Below are positions 34,652 to 47,508 of a stretch of 64,000 bases of DNA, one piece after another (positions within the stretch are counted from its first letter, which is position 1; the number at the start of each line of letters is the position of its first letter). The notes beneath the pieces were generated by a model. It saw only the letters and a list, made by a program, of their open reading frames with translations, made no database searches and had not been told where the DNA came from. The stretch is from Microthyrium microscopicum. Taxonomy: Eukaryota > Ascomycota > Dothideomycetes > Microthyriales > Microthyriaceae. The stretch covers positions 944,374 to 1,008,373 of the forward strand of contig MU004238.1 of assembly GCA_010405405.1 (NCBI GenBank), read 5' to 3'. A program made the position numbers and the translations under genes.

Positions 34652-36300
34652 TGCTTTACACACAAGAAGAAAGACTGGTGAGTTTTGTGTGGGAGAAGAT
34701 GGTAGTGAAGCAAGCTTGGAAGAGGAAGTGAAGGTGAGATGGAGGAGAGGGGTTAGAGCCAAAACCACAGGCGAATATTCCATTGTGGGGTGTTGCTCTG
34801 GGGAGTCGCTAGGTGGAGGAGACATGATGATATTGAGGTATCCGGGAGTCACTGAGGAGTGGGAGGACGGGCAGGAGCTGTAGCAGTTGGCTGGAAATAG
34901 AAAGAACTCTCCCCAATAGAGAACTATAGCCTCGAGTAGTATGATATGAATATGAATTGATATGTATTGTGGAAATCCAGTATGAGTGAGGACATTGGGA
35001 ACCTGAGAGATGGTCATTGGAAATGAGATATGGGATCTGTCTGGTTTAAAGCAACACAAGATACATTTTTTGGAGTTGGATCCATGGTATATAAGCCCAG
35101 TGATATTCAAACGGATAGGTGCCGAGATTGATGAGTACCCGTCTTGTGTACGACAGATACATTTCCAGAAGGGATCCTAAGAAATGCAAAGAGGGTCAAG
35201 AAAGCCGCAAGCAGCCATGTAGCAGCCAATGGGCCGACGGTAGGTATCGAGATGTGACCAAGGCTCAAGCATCGTCCCTAGCTTTTTAATAAGCATCGAA
35301 TTCATGATGACACTTCCCAGCTCTTGAAGTTTGGCGATAAGATACACATTATCAAGTCTGCAACACCGCAACGTCAAGTTCCTAGATCTCGACAAGCACC
35401 GCATAAACCAGTGCAACCGCACCACCAAACGCGGTGGATGTTGACAGGATCGAGGAACGCGTCGATGTTGACATTGCCTGATTACAACTCACGCGTTGCA
35501 GAATCGAGAAGCAGGCTCCTATGCTTCATTAGCTCTCGAACATGTGGACAGCAAACACATTGTACGATGGTACTTCAGCTCAATATATGAAAGGAAAATA
35601 ACTTTTATGGATTGAAACTGGCCTATGAAAAGCCGAAAACTTACCTAAAGTCGAAAAACCTTAAGTTGAAAAGTCAGGTCGAGTAGTGTATCTAGGTAAC
35701 ACGCATGAATCCACGGCTAGGATCAAGCTAACATACACACCATATTCTGCCGTGAAGCCAAGCGTAAGAGACTGATGCCGACAATACGAAGCAATGGTAC
35801 AAACACGGCCATGCAAACATAGCAGAACGAGCAGGCATGGATAACAGTGGTACGAAAAAGGTCAGTCGGACACAACGAAGCGCTGGAAATCAAGACGCAG
35901 TCAAGATATAGATATTGATGAGACAACCGCCGAAAAGGAACATACAAAAGCCACCCAAAATGGTGGCATGGGAAAGCAACAACATGCAATCAGCCTTTTG
36001 TAGACCACCAGTCAAACACACCACGCCTCGCTTGCCATGATTCCCGGCACAGAGATCGAAAAAGTTATCAAAAAAGGTTATCAAAGGTAAAACAGCAACG
36101 CCACAGAAGAACAGAAAGTTGTGATAATTCGCTTTTTCTCGTATAAAACAATCCAGGCCCCGAAAGTTTGAAGAGGAACGGCATCATGCCCTTTCCGTCG
36201 TATGAAATCCTGCTGCCAGACTTGAGATGTGTAATTCCGTCCGACGTCATATAGCCTTTTTTTCCAGTAGGGTAGCTCGATACTGCGATCTGCCAGTCAA
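34652..36300. other. 1.65-kb intergenic region
   Basis: The long minus-strand frame 34322-35110 runs through intron and promoter of the preceding gene and has no motif. Other frames are short. I see nothing else. Confidence 0.5.
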
Positions 36301-36586
36301 TCAAGCGTTAAAGACGCTTGTGAAACCGCGACTTTCAGCGTCTAGCCTATCCATTCGTGCCTGCGCGTCTGCAGCGTCGCGCTGGTTCATCTGGTCTACC
36401 GAGAGTGGAGTCAGAGGACTGGGATGGTCGGGCGGGAACATTCCCGGCAACGGGCCCAGTGGCTGCTCAGAGCCAGTTCCGCTAGCACCATTCGTTTGGA
36501 ATGGGTTCGGTGACGTTGCAGTTGGCGAGGTATCGAATTCGTTCAGGCGGCCTTCAAGCGGGGTATGCATATGGGCATGGTAGGGA
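36301..36586 (-). other. Probable coding terminal exon, possibly of the RRM gene upstream
   Basis: A frame ending at TGA/TAA near 36301 encodes PYHAHMHTPLEGR...PLTPLSVDQMN...FTSVFNA, low-complexity Pro/Ser/Asp-rich. Directly before it is a textbook 3' splice site: branch-like GCTAAC about 20 bases upstream of TTTTCAATAG at 36587-36595. It must therefore be an internal or last exon, not a gene start. Joining it to the RRM gene would need a 23-nt exon (CGTAGTAAG...TTTA) after 37939 and an intron of about 1.25 kb; that join keeps the frame. It could instead belong to an unrecognised gene in between. Confidence 0.4.
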
Positions 36587-37938
36587 CTATTGAAAAGAGG
36601 GTTTCGTTAGCAATTTGGTACGCTTGAAAAGTTTGGCTTCGAGCTGGTGCGGGGGACGATGGTTAAGCAATAGCAGCAGATAGTAATGGTGATGGTGACG
36701 AAGCAGCCCCAGAATTTCAAGGCAGAGATTTCATAGCGAGCCACAAAACAATAAGCAGGACCAGATATCGTGCTAGGCGTACCAAGGCACACCTAAGCAT
36801 GAGGACGTAGACGACGAAACCTCCGGCTGGACCACAGGATGACGGTCGAAAATTCGAGCAAGGCCAAAGTCGAGAAAAGCTCACACTGGGTTGATTACTC
36901 ACCATCAAGCAAGGCAGCAAGACCAGGAGAAATACGATGAAGCCCAAACCCTCAAGTAAAATAGCATAATCAAGATGGAAAGTGGGAATAATGCATGGAT
37001 AAATAAACTTTGATAAGTCGTCTTCCGGCAACGGCCAATGGATGATGCACAAGTGGGTATCCGCACACGAAAGAGCAGACCAACAGATGAGGCGGACTAA
37101 GCAATGCAGCAAGATATGAAAGACGTATCAGAGAGATAAGAGAGAGAGAGATGGAAATAAAGTAGAGAACAGAAAATACCATGCAATAAAAATGAATCTT
37201 TTTCGAACCGAACAACCCCCATCGACTGTCAACAGAATAAGTCTACAAGTATGCAACTTTGTTGGACAAATTCTGTTGAAAGAAGACTACATGAATAATG
37301 TAAAGCAAAGAGAGAAAACTAAATACAGAACAGCCCATTCCAGCATCGGGTATGACATGGAAATAATCCATTGGAGACATTCCTCACTAGCCTGCCTGAT
37401 GATGAGCAACCGTAGCAATAAAAGCATTTCCGAAAGCAAGCCGAAAACAGTATTGTTCATCCTGTGAAATCCGAAACCGAGAGTCCTTTGGAAACCAGTG
37501 GCTTCTGGAGTGTCGTGCGATCCTTGTCCGATGGGTATTCTGGTTGTGGATGGGTAGAAATGAGCATAAGCCAAGACCAAGCATAAGGAACCGTCAAGGC
37601 ATATATAACTCCGGTCCCCAAGATGGGACACAAATCGAGAGTGGGAAAACACAAGAATGAGGGATAATTTTTGGGTCATAAGTAAGTGGGAGGCATGAAA
37701 TCTTGGAAACATGTTGGAGGAAAAACTTTTGCAGGAAGGGTAAACGAAAAGCCCCACAGGAGGACAATCTCATCGAGGGAAAGGCAGCCGTTCTCATCTG
37801 GCATGATGTGGTCGTATCGTGATTTGTAGTCATGCAGGTCTAAGAAATGATCGAAAGGTGGCCAGTGGGGAAGTCACTAAAGGGGGAGATCCTTACTACG
37901 CTAGATGTTAGTTATTGACCAAAAGTGAAATTGTGAGA

Positions 37939-39230
37939 TCATCTTACCTTCATTGGGCCAAAATTGCCAAATGGATGTTGTGGTGGGATTCCCATGGACG
38001 GGTACATTGGTGGAGGAGGTGCTGGTCGATATGGAGTGCCAGCAGGACCAGAGTTGTTCTGGCTGCGGCCCCAGCTAAGACGAACACGAGAATTGCCGAT
38101 AGGGTAGCCTTGCATCTGATTGATGGCCATCTCTGCGGCATGACGCTGGACAAACTGGACGAAGCCACAGCCCTTTCCAGGTGGAATCTTGACATAGGTA
38201 ATTTCGCCAAATCCTTGGAAGAAAGATCGAAGCTCGTCCTCAGTGACGTATCCAGAAAGGCCGCCGACAAAGACAGTGGTGTTGTTAGGGTCGGTAAACT
38301 GGTTCATGGGTTGTGGGCTACCATAGAATCCCATTGGAGGAGCACCCATTTGCATGTAGTTCATGGGATTGGCACCGTGAGGCATGCCGCCCATAGCGCC
38401 TGCTCCCATGTGCTGTCCGCCCTTGTTCTTGGGGGTGGCCTGGGAGATACGCATAGGACGGTTGCCGCAGTAGACACCCTGCATTTCGCTCAAGGCACGT
38501 TGCTGATCGTTCTCATCGCTAAATCGAACGAATCCATAGCCGCGGCTGACGCCATTCATAGGATCGGTCATGATCTTGGCAGACTTGCAAGATCTGTACT
38601 TGCCTTGAAAGATATTCGCAAGAACCAGTTCATTGACTTCTGGGCCAAGATCGCCAACAAAGATCGAGTACTCAGGACCTCGGTCATCACGGCTTCTATC
38701 AGCCAAACCGCCACCAGAGGCCCAGTTCAGCTTGAAGGTGCGCTGGGAGTTTGGCATGGGCTGGCCATTGACGGCGAGGGCTTTGGCTGCAGCTTGTGGG
38801 CTGGTGAAGTCTACAAAGCAGTATCCAGCATTGCTACTAGGTATTCAGTCAGGTTGGCAGGGAACATGTACGAAGCATGACTTACCCAGTGAACTTGTCA
38901 CGGATCATCTTGACGTTAACTGTCTCACCCATGCCATACCAGAGGCTTCGAATAAAGTTCTCATCGATCCAGGGTTCAAGTTCGCCCATCCTGAGATGGT
39001 CAGCTTATCCAATCGTACATTTCAAAGGACTTGACTTACCATAGTGTGGTCTTGGAGTCACCGCCTGCACCGTCTTGGCCAGGCATTCCCGCAGAGCCAG
39101 GTTGTTGGAATTGGCCTGCACCGTTGTCGGTAGGTGGCATTGGAGGTTGAGCACCAGGAGCGCCAGCAGCGGCGGCATTACCGTCCTCTGCTTGACCTGG
39201 CTGGAAGCCTTCGTAATTTTGAAAACTCAT
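37939..39230 (-). CDS. RNA-binding protein with three RRMs (Nam8/Csx1-like)
   Basis: Exons 39230-39040, 38990-38886 and 38836-37939 give 397 residues if translation ends at 37939. Three RRMs are visible. RRM1 (TLWMGELEPWIDENFIRSLW ... GYCFVDF) is split by both introns. RRM2 is YSIFVGDLGPEVNE ... GYGFVRF. RRM3 is TTVFVGGLSGYVTEDELRSFF ... GCGFVQF. The order and the short gap between RRM1 and RRM2 match yeast Nam8 (U1 snRNP), fission yeast Csx1 and plant RBP45/47. Tails are Gly/Pro/Met-rich. The codon MK is followed by a good donor (GTAAGATG), so the true C-terminus may lie further downstream (see 36301-36586). Roles in splicing or mRNA stability are known for relatives only. Confidence 0.92.
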
Positions 39231-42200
39231 GTTTAGAGTTGATGTGGAATCGAAGTGAGTAGACTAGAGTAGTGGAGGAAATGATATCGTCGGACTGGAA
39301 GAATATCCGCAATCGCTGATTGATGTGGTGAGAGTACGCAGATGTACACGACAGTTGCAGGATACAAGTATTAATGCTAGCTATGTCAGTGAATGGTAGG
39401 AAAGTGATTGCTGAGCAAAAGTAAAAGTGGATGGAGTGTTGAGTAGGTAGCAGAGCTTGCAGTCAAGGGAGACAACGGAATATTAAATAAGGATGCCTAG
39501 ATCAGCACTTACCGTTCTAGAATCACTCGTAACCACCTGACAGCAAACAACTAACTGACTCTTTGAAGAAAGAAGCCACGGACAGAAGGTAACCCGAATA
39601 TTGAAAGACCAAGGAAGTCACAGCCAATAGGTACCCAGATTTCGCAGTCAAGGCACTAATCAGAGGAACAGAACACAACAGTACGGGACACCGAACGCCG
39701 CGTAGGAGGGTCAAATCTAGTCTTGAAGACTGTGCGCGAGATTCTGTGGTCGAGAAGAGGACTAGGCAAGGTGAGAAAGGGTAGAGGGATGAAGGACTAT
39801 CGACGAGCTGACCTGTGGTATGTGGTATTAGCGATCGCGTTTGTAAACCATAAATGAAAAATGTTCGCGACAAAGCAGTGACAGCAGCAGACGCAAAAAC
39901 TGGACGCGCGAAGATCAAACGGTGGTAGTGGGTAGGAAGTTGGGGAGAAAGGTGGTTGCCAAGTGCACGGTTGGAGGTTAGAGTTTTGGGTGCAGCGCCG
40001 TACAGGGACCCAATGACCCTCGATGGATGCAGCTGTCCACTGAAGACGAGCGCAATACTCGACCAACTGCAAGTTCCCACAACAACAAGATCTCTCAAAG
40101 ACTGAATCAATTGGTATGAGTCAAATTGAGACTCAATTGATGATGGATCCAGACAGTGAGGTATAGGCCCAATGCAATGCGCGCCTGAAGGCTGGGCGGG
40201 CAAGCACTGTGTTGGTGGTGGTGGCCTCCTTGACGAGCGCAAACGTGGCTCGGATGCAAGCGCGGCAAGCGCGATTGATGACGGACGGGAGGATGAGGAG
40301 CGACCCGAAGCCCAGGAAGATATCCTCAGGTCCAGCCAGATCATGCACACAGCGACGTTCCAGGAAGCGCGGTAGGCGAGCCAACAGCCGGTGGGCTCCA
40401 GCGCAGGCGAGATGGAGATGATGCGGGGAGAGGAATGGGCAGACAGACGGAAGCAATGAGGTATGGGTAGGTAGGGAGTGGAATAGGAACTTACCAAGCA
40501 GTTTTCAACTACTCCAGGAAGTTGGAAGCAAAGTTCTGAATCCAGGCGAAAAAGCAGCATGCAACACAAGCGTGGAAGAAAGCAGGAAAGCGGCGTTAAA
40601 TTTATGAGGACAAGAGAGAGAGAGGGAAGAGGGGAGAAGGGAGGGAGAAGGGAGAGGGACCAAGGGAAAGTTAGGTTCTGGTGGATTTGCTAGGTTAAAA
40701 GGTTTGCGTGATTCTGGTAGTCCAAGCAGTTGGCAGACTTAGGCTTTCAGCAGCAAAAGATGGATGGAATCTGGAGACGGTTACTAACGAGTACCAAAGC
40801 CAGATGGGCTCCAAGTTTGAAAAGACTGGGGAACAAGATGGCGCCGGGCCTTTGAGAGCTCCTAGCACTCTTTCGGCACGCTTCTTGCAACTCTAGTGCC
40901 ATTCCCAACGACGGTAGACTCGACTCTTTCATCTTCAATTCTACATGTACAACACACATCTACTGGCAAATCACTGGCCTCACTACTTGATCGTGATTGT
41001 TGACAACACGCGCATGTGTCGCCATTTTCCAGTCTATCCGTATTGTACTACTCGAGACCTGTCATGCGGCAATGAGAAGGATTCAATTGAAGATGTGGTA
41101 CGGTAACTGGCTGTCCATATCCGAGCTCTGACCTTCTAGAGACTCGAAAGGCAACCTCCTACTACGAAACAAGCTAAAATTTACTAGTGGTGGAGTGATA
41201 AATCCTACAACGGTACAGTTGTAGGCGAAAGTGAGACACTGACACATTGCACAATGACAGACCCACACCATTGACCAAGAGCCTAAAAACACGACCAATC
41301 CGAGTTTGTATGATGAAGTGAGGGAGATCAAGCCATTGAAGCCAGTGCCAGCATCATGCTCGAGTTCTCCAACCTGGGAGATTCATGTGCTACGGGTAAC
41401 TTTCCTTTTCTCGCCTACGCTAGCAGAGTACCTCTTGCTCAAAGGCGTCTGCCGTCTGGAGCATCAATATGCCTTGATACGGGACAAGATAAACCACCAT
41501 ATGGTGCTGATATCGTGAATATTCTAGGTACCAACACGATATCAGCACGATATGAACATGGTAAGAGTTACCTCATGCTTTCCACGCCATCAACCCTGTA
41601 TGAAATCAGCCTCCTTTCTGTATCGAGTTCTGTCTTCCGATGCACGCCGCTGCGTCGCCGCATCAAACCCTCCGATCGTTCCTGGATCAAAACCTCAGAC
41701 CGAAAAAGAAAGCGTGGCCGTTCTATCGATTCCAATACCATCGCCAGTCGCGCCCTGCGGAGAAAAGATTTAATCTAGGGTCCATGGACCTTGAGCCTTG
41801 TTGATCAGCCTCATCCCGCCCAGACAATAATTGCCCTCTCATGAAATCATCTCTCTAATCCTTCAGCCGCAAACAACGCGCGGGGAAAAGACTCTTTGGT
41901 TTGGTTGTCACTAAAGTCTCCCCCTCCACCATAGCACAACCCAGGGAAGAAAAGTCCGTACCTGAAAACTGAGACAAATGATGCTCGCATTCGATCCAAC
42001 GCACACTTGTTGTGCAGCAAGCTTGCAGCGCATCCGCCAGCCGTCCGTCGTCGCGTGTGCATCCCAGGGGGCTCCTGGCAGCATTTGCCTTCTTGCCCTT
42101 TTTCCAAAGTTCTAACCATCCACTGAGCGGGCGAGCGCAAGCATCAGGGCAGCTTGAGCAACTGTTTGCACTGGCATGATTGGTTGGCAAATCCCTTGCC

Positions 42201-42861
42201 TATTGGGGTGGTAGGCCCGACATCGCTCGTGAATATTCCACCTTTAAGCTCGGTGACCGCGGCTGGGATGGATCTTATGGTTCTGGTAGGACTTAAGAGG
42301 GTCGATGGCCCACCAGTGCGATGGTGAATTGAAATGTAGGATTCTCAAGCACATGCGTTTGTTGAGTTGAGCTGAGTTTGCCTTTGGTACGGCGCGTGTA
42401 CATCTGATTGTTGCTCCTCTTCAGCTTTTGGTGAGAGCATGGTACGATTATTGGCAATGATGGGGATACCAGCTGGAGTATCGATCCTCACTGAGGGAAA
42501 ATGAGCCCGACTTTTGCTACTAATACAGCGCGTGATAGGAGAGACTGCCGTTGAAACTGGTAACTGTAATCAATTGCACGACTCGATACTGAATAATACG
42601 TTTTCTGAATGTCGTTTTCAATCGACTTGGATCAAAATTGTGCCTTTATCCCAGTAGTCAAAACTACACCTTGCAATTGCCATTGAATCAAAACAAACAA
42701 ATGCACCATGGAAACTTGTTCTCTTGTTTCCATAGCCTTGCTTAATAGATAACCATATAGCGAACGACCCTCCCGTAAGCGGTTGTTTGGCTACACATTA
42801 CTTGATTCCAGCAATTTCCATTCTCACTCAAGAGTCCCCGTGAGCCCTCTTGGTCGTGAGT
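39231..42861. other. 3.6-kb upstream region of the RRM gene, no clear gene
   Basis: A 348-codon minus-strand frame (39523-40569) lacks any motif and is Ser/Leu/Pro-rich, as pyrimidine-rich leader DNA would be. A purine-rich block at 40610-40665 (pyrimidine-rich on the minus strand) looks like a promoter/leader element of the RRM gene. The frame 41356-41778 on the plus strand overlaps the hairpin at 41498-41554 and is not recognisable. Confidence 0.5.
41498..41554. repeat. Long near-perfect inverted repeat (hairpin)
   Basis: The arms 41504-41517 (GTGCTGATATCGTG) and 41535-41548 are perfect reverse complements across a 17-base spacer. With one mismatch the pairing extends to 20-base arms (41498-41517 and 41535-41554). 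Confidence 0.85.
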
Positions 42862-43390
42862 TCAGTCCGAGTCTGGACAATTCAGAGCGTCCGAAGCAAA
42901 TTGTGCTGCCGTGCGAGCGAGATTTGGATTTCTTGTAGGATACGTAAATTCGGACTCTGCAGGGTCCACATCTGAACCTGTCGTAGAGTCTCGATCCGCT
43001 ACTGTTGACCAGTCCGCATCTGCTGGTGCCGTAGGATCGGGAACAACTGCAGAGCCTTCAATCCAGCGTATCTCAATCATTCCGTCGCAGACAAATGGCT
43101 TTGAGCCTTCAGCCTCTTGGAGAAGCTGTTGCCCTACAAACTGTCATCAAGTCAGTCTTATTTTCTACAGTCATAAACTTCGCCAGACATACACGAAAGT
43201 CGTATAGACGGCCATTGATGGTCGCTCGTCCCCAGGACCGAAATGGAGCCAGCCCGGGAACGCCAGGATTCGTTTCGATCATGTTGAAGGAATGTACATG
43301 ATCGCGGAGTGCTCGAGCAGACGGATCCTCTGCTTCAGGTTCCGGTCTGGGCTGAGAGAAGAATCGTGGCATGTCTTCGAAGAGGTTCAT
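42862..43390 (-). CDS. Small conserved-looking protein of unknown function
   Basis: Two exons (43390-43195 and 43133-42862) give 155 residues. The donor used is GTGTAT; it restores the phase to QQLLQEAEGSKPFVCDGMIEIRWIEG, whereas the overlapping GTATGT donor would not. The protein starts MNLFEDMPRFFSQPRPEPEAED, has a mixed alpha/beta centre (GRATINGRLYDFR) and an acidic Asp/Thr/Pro tail. No membrane segment or signal peptide is seen. I do not recognise the family. Confidence 0.6.
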
Positions 43391-43984
43391 CCACGCTCGG
43401 CGAAGCTATTGTACGAACGGGAAGAGTACCATTTTCTCAAAACTTGTGATTAGTTGGAGATTCAATTGGAGCGAGTCCGCTGGTGAGGATTATATGTAGA
43501 TAAGAATGAAGTGATTGATGCTAGATTGATCGATAGTCGTACTGTGGTAGTGATGGAGATGAGCGAAGTAAAGAGTTTGATGTTAGCTGAATACCGCTTT
43601 TTCGTAAATCGAGAAAGGGAAACAATAAGGGTAGGTAGTGCCTCATCGGGGAAGGAACGATCAAGCTGCATGCCACTGCCACTGCCACGCGGTATACCTG
43701 CTTAAATATTGGAAGCATTGACAATATGTTCAACCACAAGGCATCCTATGTTTCAATCGTGTCAGTACCACACCAGCGAGCGAGTCTAGAAACGAGAGAT
43801 ATGGCAGGCAAATGTGATACTCATCATTAAACTCTACAGACTAATCCATAGTATACCTGCAGCTGCATAAGTGGAACGTCATCAAGGATATCAATCACCA
43901 ACTCATTACAGCATTTTAGACATTCCCAGACTCCCATGCCATGCAATCAAGTCCATCTCTCATCAAGTAGCGCTTTTGCTCTTC

Positions 43985-44612
43985 CTATTTGGCATCCGCC
44001 TTGATACCCTCGGGCAACTCAGTCGGCACGCCGGACGCATGTGCAGCCGCCTTCTCCTCCTCGCTATACTGGTCCCGTCCAGTCTCAAACACGCGGTCAA
44101 AGTCATACTCGCCCCACCGGATATCCGGGTTGAGGCCAGCGAACTTCCACACGCCATCAATCTTCTTGTACCAATGAGTATTATGGCTGTGTGCGTGGCC
44201 CTTTACTGCGACCTCCTTGCGTGTCTCGTCTGTGTAGCGCTGATGCGGCACGCGCAGCTGGTGGTAGCCGGTGACTTCGGTGTCAGAGACCTTCTCCCAG
44301 CGGGAGCCGCCGATGAAATGCTGGGTCATGAGGAGGGGATTGCCGAGCACGTTGGGGTCTGAAGCCATTTTGACGAATTCTTCGGCGGGCATGGCTTCCC
44401 ACAGCTTGCCAAGGAAGGAGCGGTAGTCGATTCTGAGGGTGGGTGCGATGACTTTGCTTAGGCGCTCCCAGTCTTTGGCATCGTAGCTATCGGCCCACTC
44501 GAAAAGGGCGGTGTTAAGACCGAGATAATCTGTTTACAAGTCAGTCTTCAGGCTACAGAAGGCAAACATGGAGAGAAATCTCACCATCGAATGTGATGTT
44601 GCCAGCAGCCAT
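43985..44612 (-). CDS. SCD1: Scytalone dehydratase (DHN-melanin biosynthesis)
   Basis: Exons 44612-44585 and 44529-43985 give 190 residues, close to the 172 of the Magnaporthe enzyme. All catalytic positions known from that enzyme are present at a constant offset of five: Tyr25, Asp26, Tyr45, His80, His105, Ser124 and Asn126. These lie in [29 protein letters not shown] and HSHNTHW. The enzyme dehydrates scytalone to 1,3,8-trihydroxynaphthalene and vermelone to 1,8-DHN, giving the black wall pigment. No polyketide synthase or hydroxynaphthalene reductase lies in the window, so the melanin genes are not all clustered here. It sits about 7 kb from the GAG-type cluster. Confidence 0.97.
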
Positions 44613-45729
44613 GGTGGAGATTGTTTGATATGTACTAGAGTTTTTGGTATGGAGTTGAGTTTCCGAAAAATGTAAAAGGTGAGATTTCACCAAATTGCGA
44701 CATCATCTACGTTTATATACGGACATCTATTAGTAGGACCCACCTGGTCGTCTGGACTACAGCCTCATACTCCAACAGTCCGAGAGTCCGCTGTATCGTT
44801 GCAACGTGGGGATCCGGACAGGGGGCGCCCAACCCAAGCAGTGAGCGCCACCAAAACCTCACCCCAACCACCAGCCAACGTCCACCCATAAAAGGTCTCA
44901 GCTGCACGTTTGAATCACAAGCTGCAGAGTCTTTGAATATCTGCCAGAAGTAGATGTATGCTGTGTTTGTCAGAATCGTTTCGCAAAGAGAGGTGCCGCC
45001 TCAGGTGTCAGACTTGGTCAATTTGGCTCATCGTTGAGTGCTACCGGTCGGTTGTGAACGAGCTTCGCCATGGGTTCGATATCTTCGGATACGGGTTGCG
45101 ATTCATTATAATTGCTGGGCCCTGTCGCCTTTAGGATACCAGTCTAATTACGGAAATATGGAGCGCTGAGCTCTGCACGTGTCTATCGGATGTCGCGATC
45201 CACGATTCCTACACACCTCTCAATATTCTACTCAGAGTACAGAATCAGTTCTGTGTCCAGGTACGACTAGATTCGGATTACACTACATAATATATGGTTT
45301 CAAAGCTGTACCTTGTGGATGGACATGCACATAACAAGCTATTCAACCAATGTTCTTCAACTCGTGCTGACGAATGTATATAAATTGTGGCTACGGTACT
45401 GACCTCAATCGATTTACGTGGGGTTCGTATCCGCACTAAGAAAGTAATTGGTATTCGAAGATTCTGTCATGCCCTTAGAAGTTTCTTCTCACATCCCAGC
45501 TTCAATGTTTTCAGTTTCGTTCAAAGTTCGTGTTCATATATTACCATTTGATTCACATTCAATCAGAAACATTTCACTCACGAAATGCCCAAGAGAAGAA
45601 GCAGTTCACGAAACAAGGATAAGCATGTTCAAGTCATTTTCAGCCTAATATAAATCTAGCTCATCAGCCTCAGCCTTATGGTAAGCCTTAGGCACACCAC
45701 TTCGGCTTTGGACAATTGACCCAGAGACT
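44613..45729. other. 1.1-kb promoter region of scytalone dehydratase
   Basis: No frame with a recognisable motif. It holds the scytalone dehydratase promoter and the 3' end of the reductase gene. Confidence 0.5.
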
Positions 45730-46872
45730 TTATTCCAAAGGCGAAATCTCCAGAACTGCTTTTCCAAAGTTCTTTCCCTGAAGCATACCGACAAATCCAT
45801 CTGCCGCATTATCCATACCCTTGGTAACGCTAAGTTTTATTTTAATGCTGCCATCCGAGATCCATTGGGCAAGCTTCTCGTTGAAATCTTTTCCATATTT
45901 TGGGCCCATATTGGGGTCACCAACCAAGAAACCTTGCATAATCAATCTCTTGCCTATGACCATAGCCAAGTTGCGAATCGGGTAAGCTTCCTCAGGCTTT
46001 ACATTGTACTGCGAGATCATACCGCAGACAACTACTTAAGTCAGCAATGGCTCTGCATGCCAATATCTCTGTGAAAGTCATAGAGGCATTACTCATCGAA
46101 GGATTCACTTACTAATTCTTCCGTACACCTTCATGTGTGTGATCGCAGCCTCAAGTGTCTCGCCACCAACATTCTCATAGTAGATATCCAATCCCTCGGG
46201 CGCCAAACGCTTCAACGCCTCATACGGCTTCTCCTTCTTGTAGTTGAAGCATGCATCGAAGCCGAGTTCTTCTGTGCACCACTTGGCCTTTGCATCGTCA
46301 CCCACGCTGCCAATGACCTTGAGTCCTTCTTTCTTAGCCAACTGTCCGACGATCTGGCCCACGGCTCCACTAGCTGCAGAGATGAAGATAGTCTCGCCTG
46401 ACTTGGGCTTGCCAATCTCGTATAGTGATGACCAGGCAGTAAGACCGGGCATGCCTAGTGGACCAATATACACCATCGGGTCCAGCTTATAGGGATTCTC
46501 GAGCTTGAATGAACGACTAGTTGAGCCGCTGGGCAGCAAAGTGTACTCCTCTGTGCCAGTACCATCCACGGAAACAATGACATCGCCCTTCTTGAATTTA
46601 TCGCTCTTGGAGACGACGACGGTGCTGATGGCCCGATTTGTTATGGGCTTGCCGATCTCGAATGAGGCAGCATAGGAGCCTGCGCCGGCGGGTCGCATGC
46701 GGCCACGCTGGTATGGGTCGAAGGAGATGTAGTGGTTCTTGATGATCAGGCCATCATCTGGACAGCTGGCTTCGTCGAGGTTGATCTCCGTTGTTTTGAC
46801 TACGAGATCTTCCCCTGGCACAGGAAAGCCAGAGGGGTATTTGGCGAGAACAAGAGCTTTGTTGGAAACCAT
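45730..46872 (-). CDS. NADP-dependent medium-chain reductase (2-alkenal/prostaglandin reductase type)
   Basis: Exons 46872-46113 and 46031-45730 give 353 residues. The N-terminal part holds YISFDPYQRGRM, characteristic of the zinc-free leukotriene B4 12-hydroxydehydrogenase/2-alkenal reductase group. The Rossmann motif ISAASGAVGQIVGQLAK (AASGxVG) binds NADP(H). YYENVGGETLEAA and IVCGMISQYN complete the family pattern. These enzymes reduce activated carbon-carbon double bonds of alkenals, enones and lipid aldehydes. The start at 46872 matches the usual MVSNKALVL opening; an upstream ATG at 47016 would add 48 unlikely residues. Confidence 0.93.
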
Positions 46873-47508
46873 CGCAAGTAAAGTCTGTACAAATGAGTTA
46901 GGTGTCGTACACTGGAAGTTAAAGACAATGTACTCACTTATAGAAGTTGATAAAGTTGAACCAGAATGCTCATAGAATGTCAACAGAGGGATGCAACAAC
47001 AGCTTGAAGATGACAAATGATCGGTTCCACTTCATAGCTTCATCTTTACATGCCGACTCCCCGCCATTGCCGGCGGTAGCTGGAACAATTACTAGCCGTT
47101 CACCAATCAACTAAAGGTCTTAATAACTGCTTCAGTAGCGGAGAAGATTTCGGAGTGTTGTCCCTATATGGAATTTGAGCCGAGGCACAAGACCGCAAGG
47201 CTGAGAATGTTTAGTTATAATTGCCACAAACTGCTACGAGCACAGTCTTCTTGAAGGCGAGATGGCCGTGGAAGGCAAGGCGAAAGAGAAGACATCTAAA
47301 TGCCAGTTGGTTTCAAATCACCTTCAAGACTTCACACTCCAAACTTTTGAGCCGAATCCCAACGGGAATCAGCAAGGAGCTTATTCGGCAGATATTCGCT
47401 GTTCGGTCAACAGATCCATAACTTCATGATTTCGTTAAATAATGCTTACAAACATATTTAAGTCATACAGTGCTACACATGTTATACAGAAATTGTTGAG
47501 AAATACGC
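46873..47508. other. Intergenic region, 636 bp
   Basis: Promoter of the reductase and 3' end of the Zn2Cys6 gene. Nothing further is seen. Confidence 0.5.

Noticed and set aside
34322-35110. 262-codon minus-strand frame
   Set aside because: Covers promoter, exon 1 and intron of the coiled-coil protein gene; only residues from 34651 to 34472 are supported.
37287-37757. 156-codon minus-strand frame downstream of the RRM gene
   Set aside because: Leu/Phe-rich with no motif; better explained as 3' UTR or long intron.
37915-38880. 321-codon plus-strand frame
   Set aside because: Antisense shadow of the RRM protein gene, whose three RRMs are unmistakable.
39523-40569. 348-codon open frame on the minus strand
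   Set aside because: No recognisable domain, composition of a pyrimidine-rich leader, and it lies just upstream of the RRM gene on the same strand; probably 5' leader/promoter DNA.
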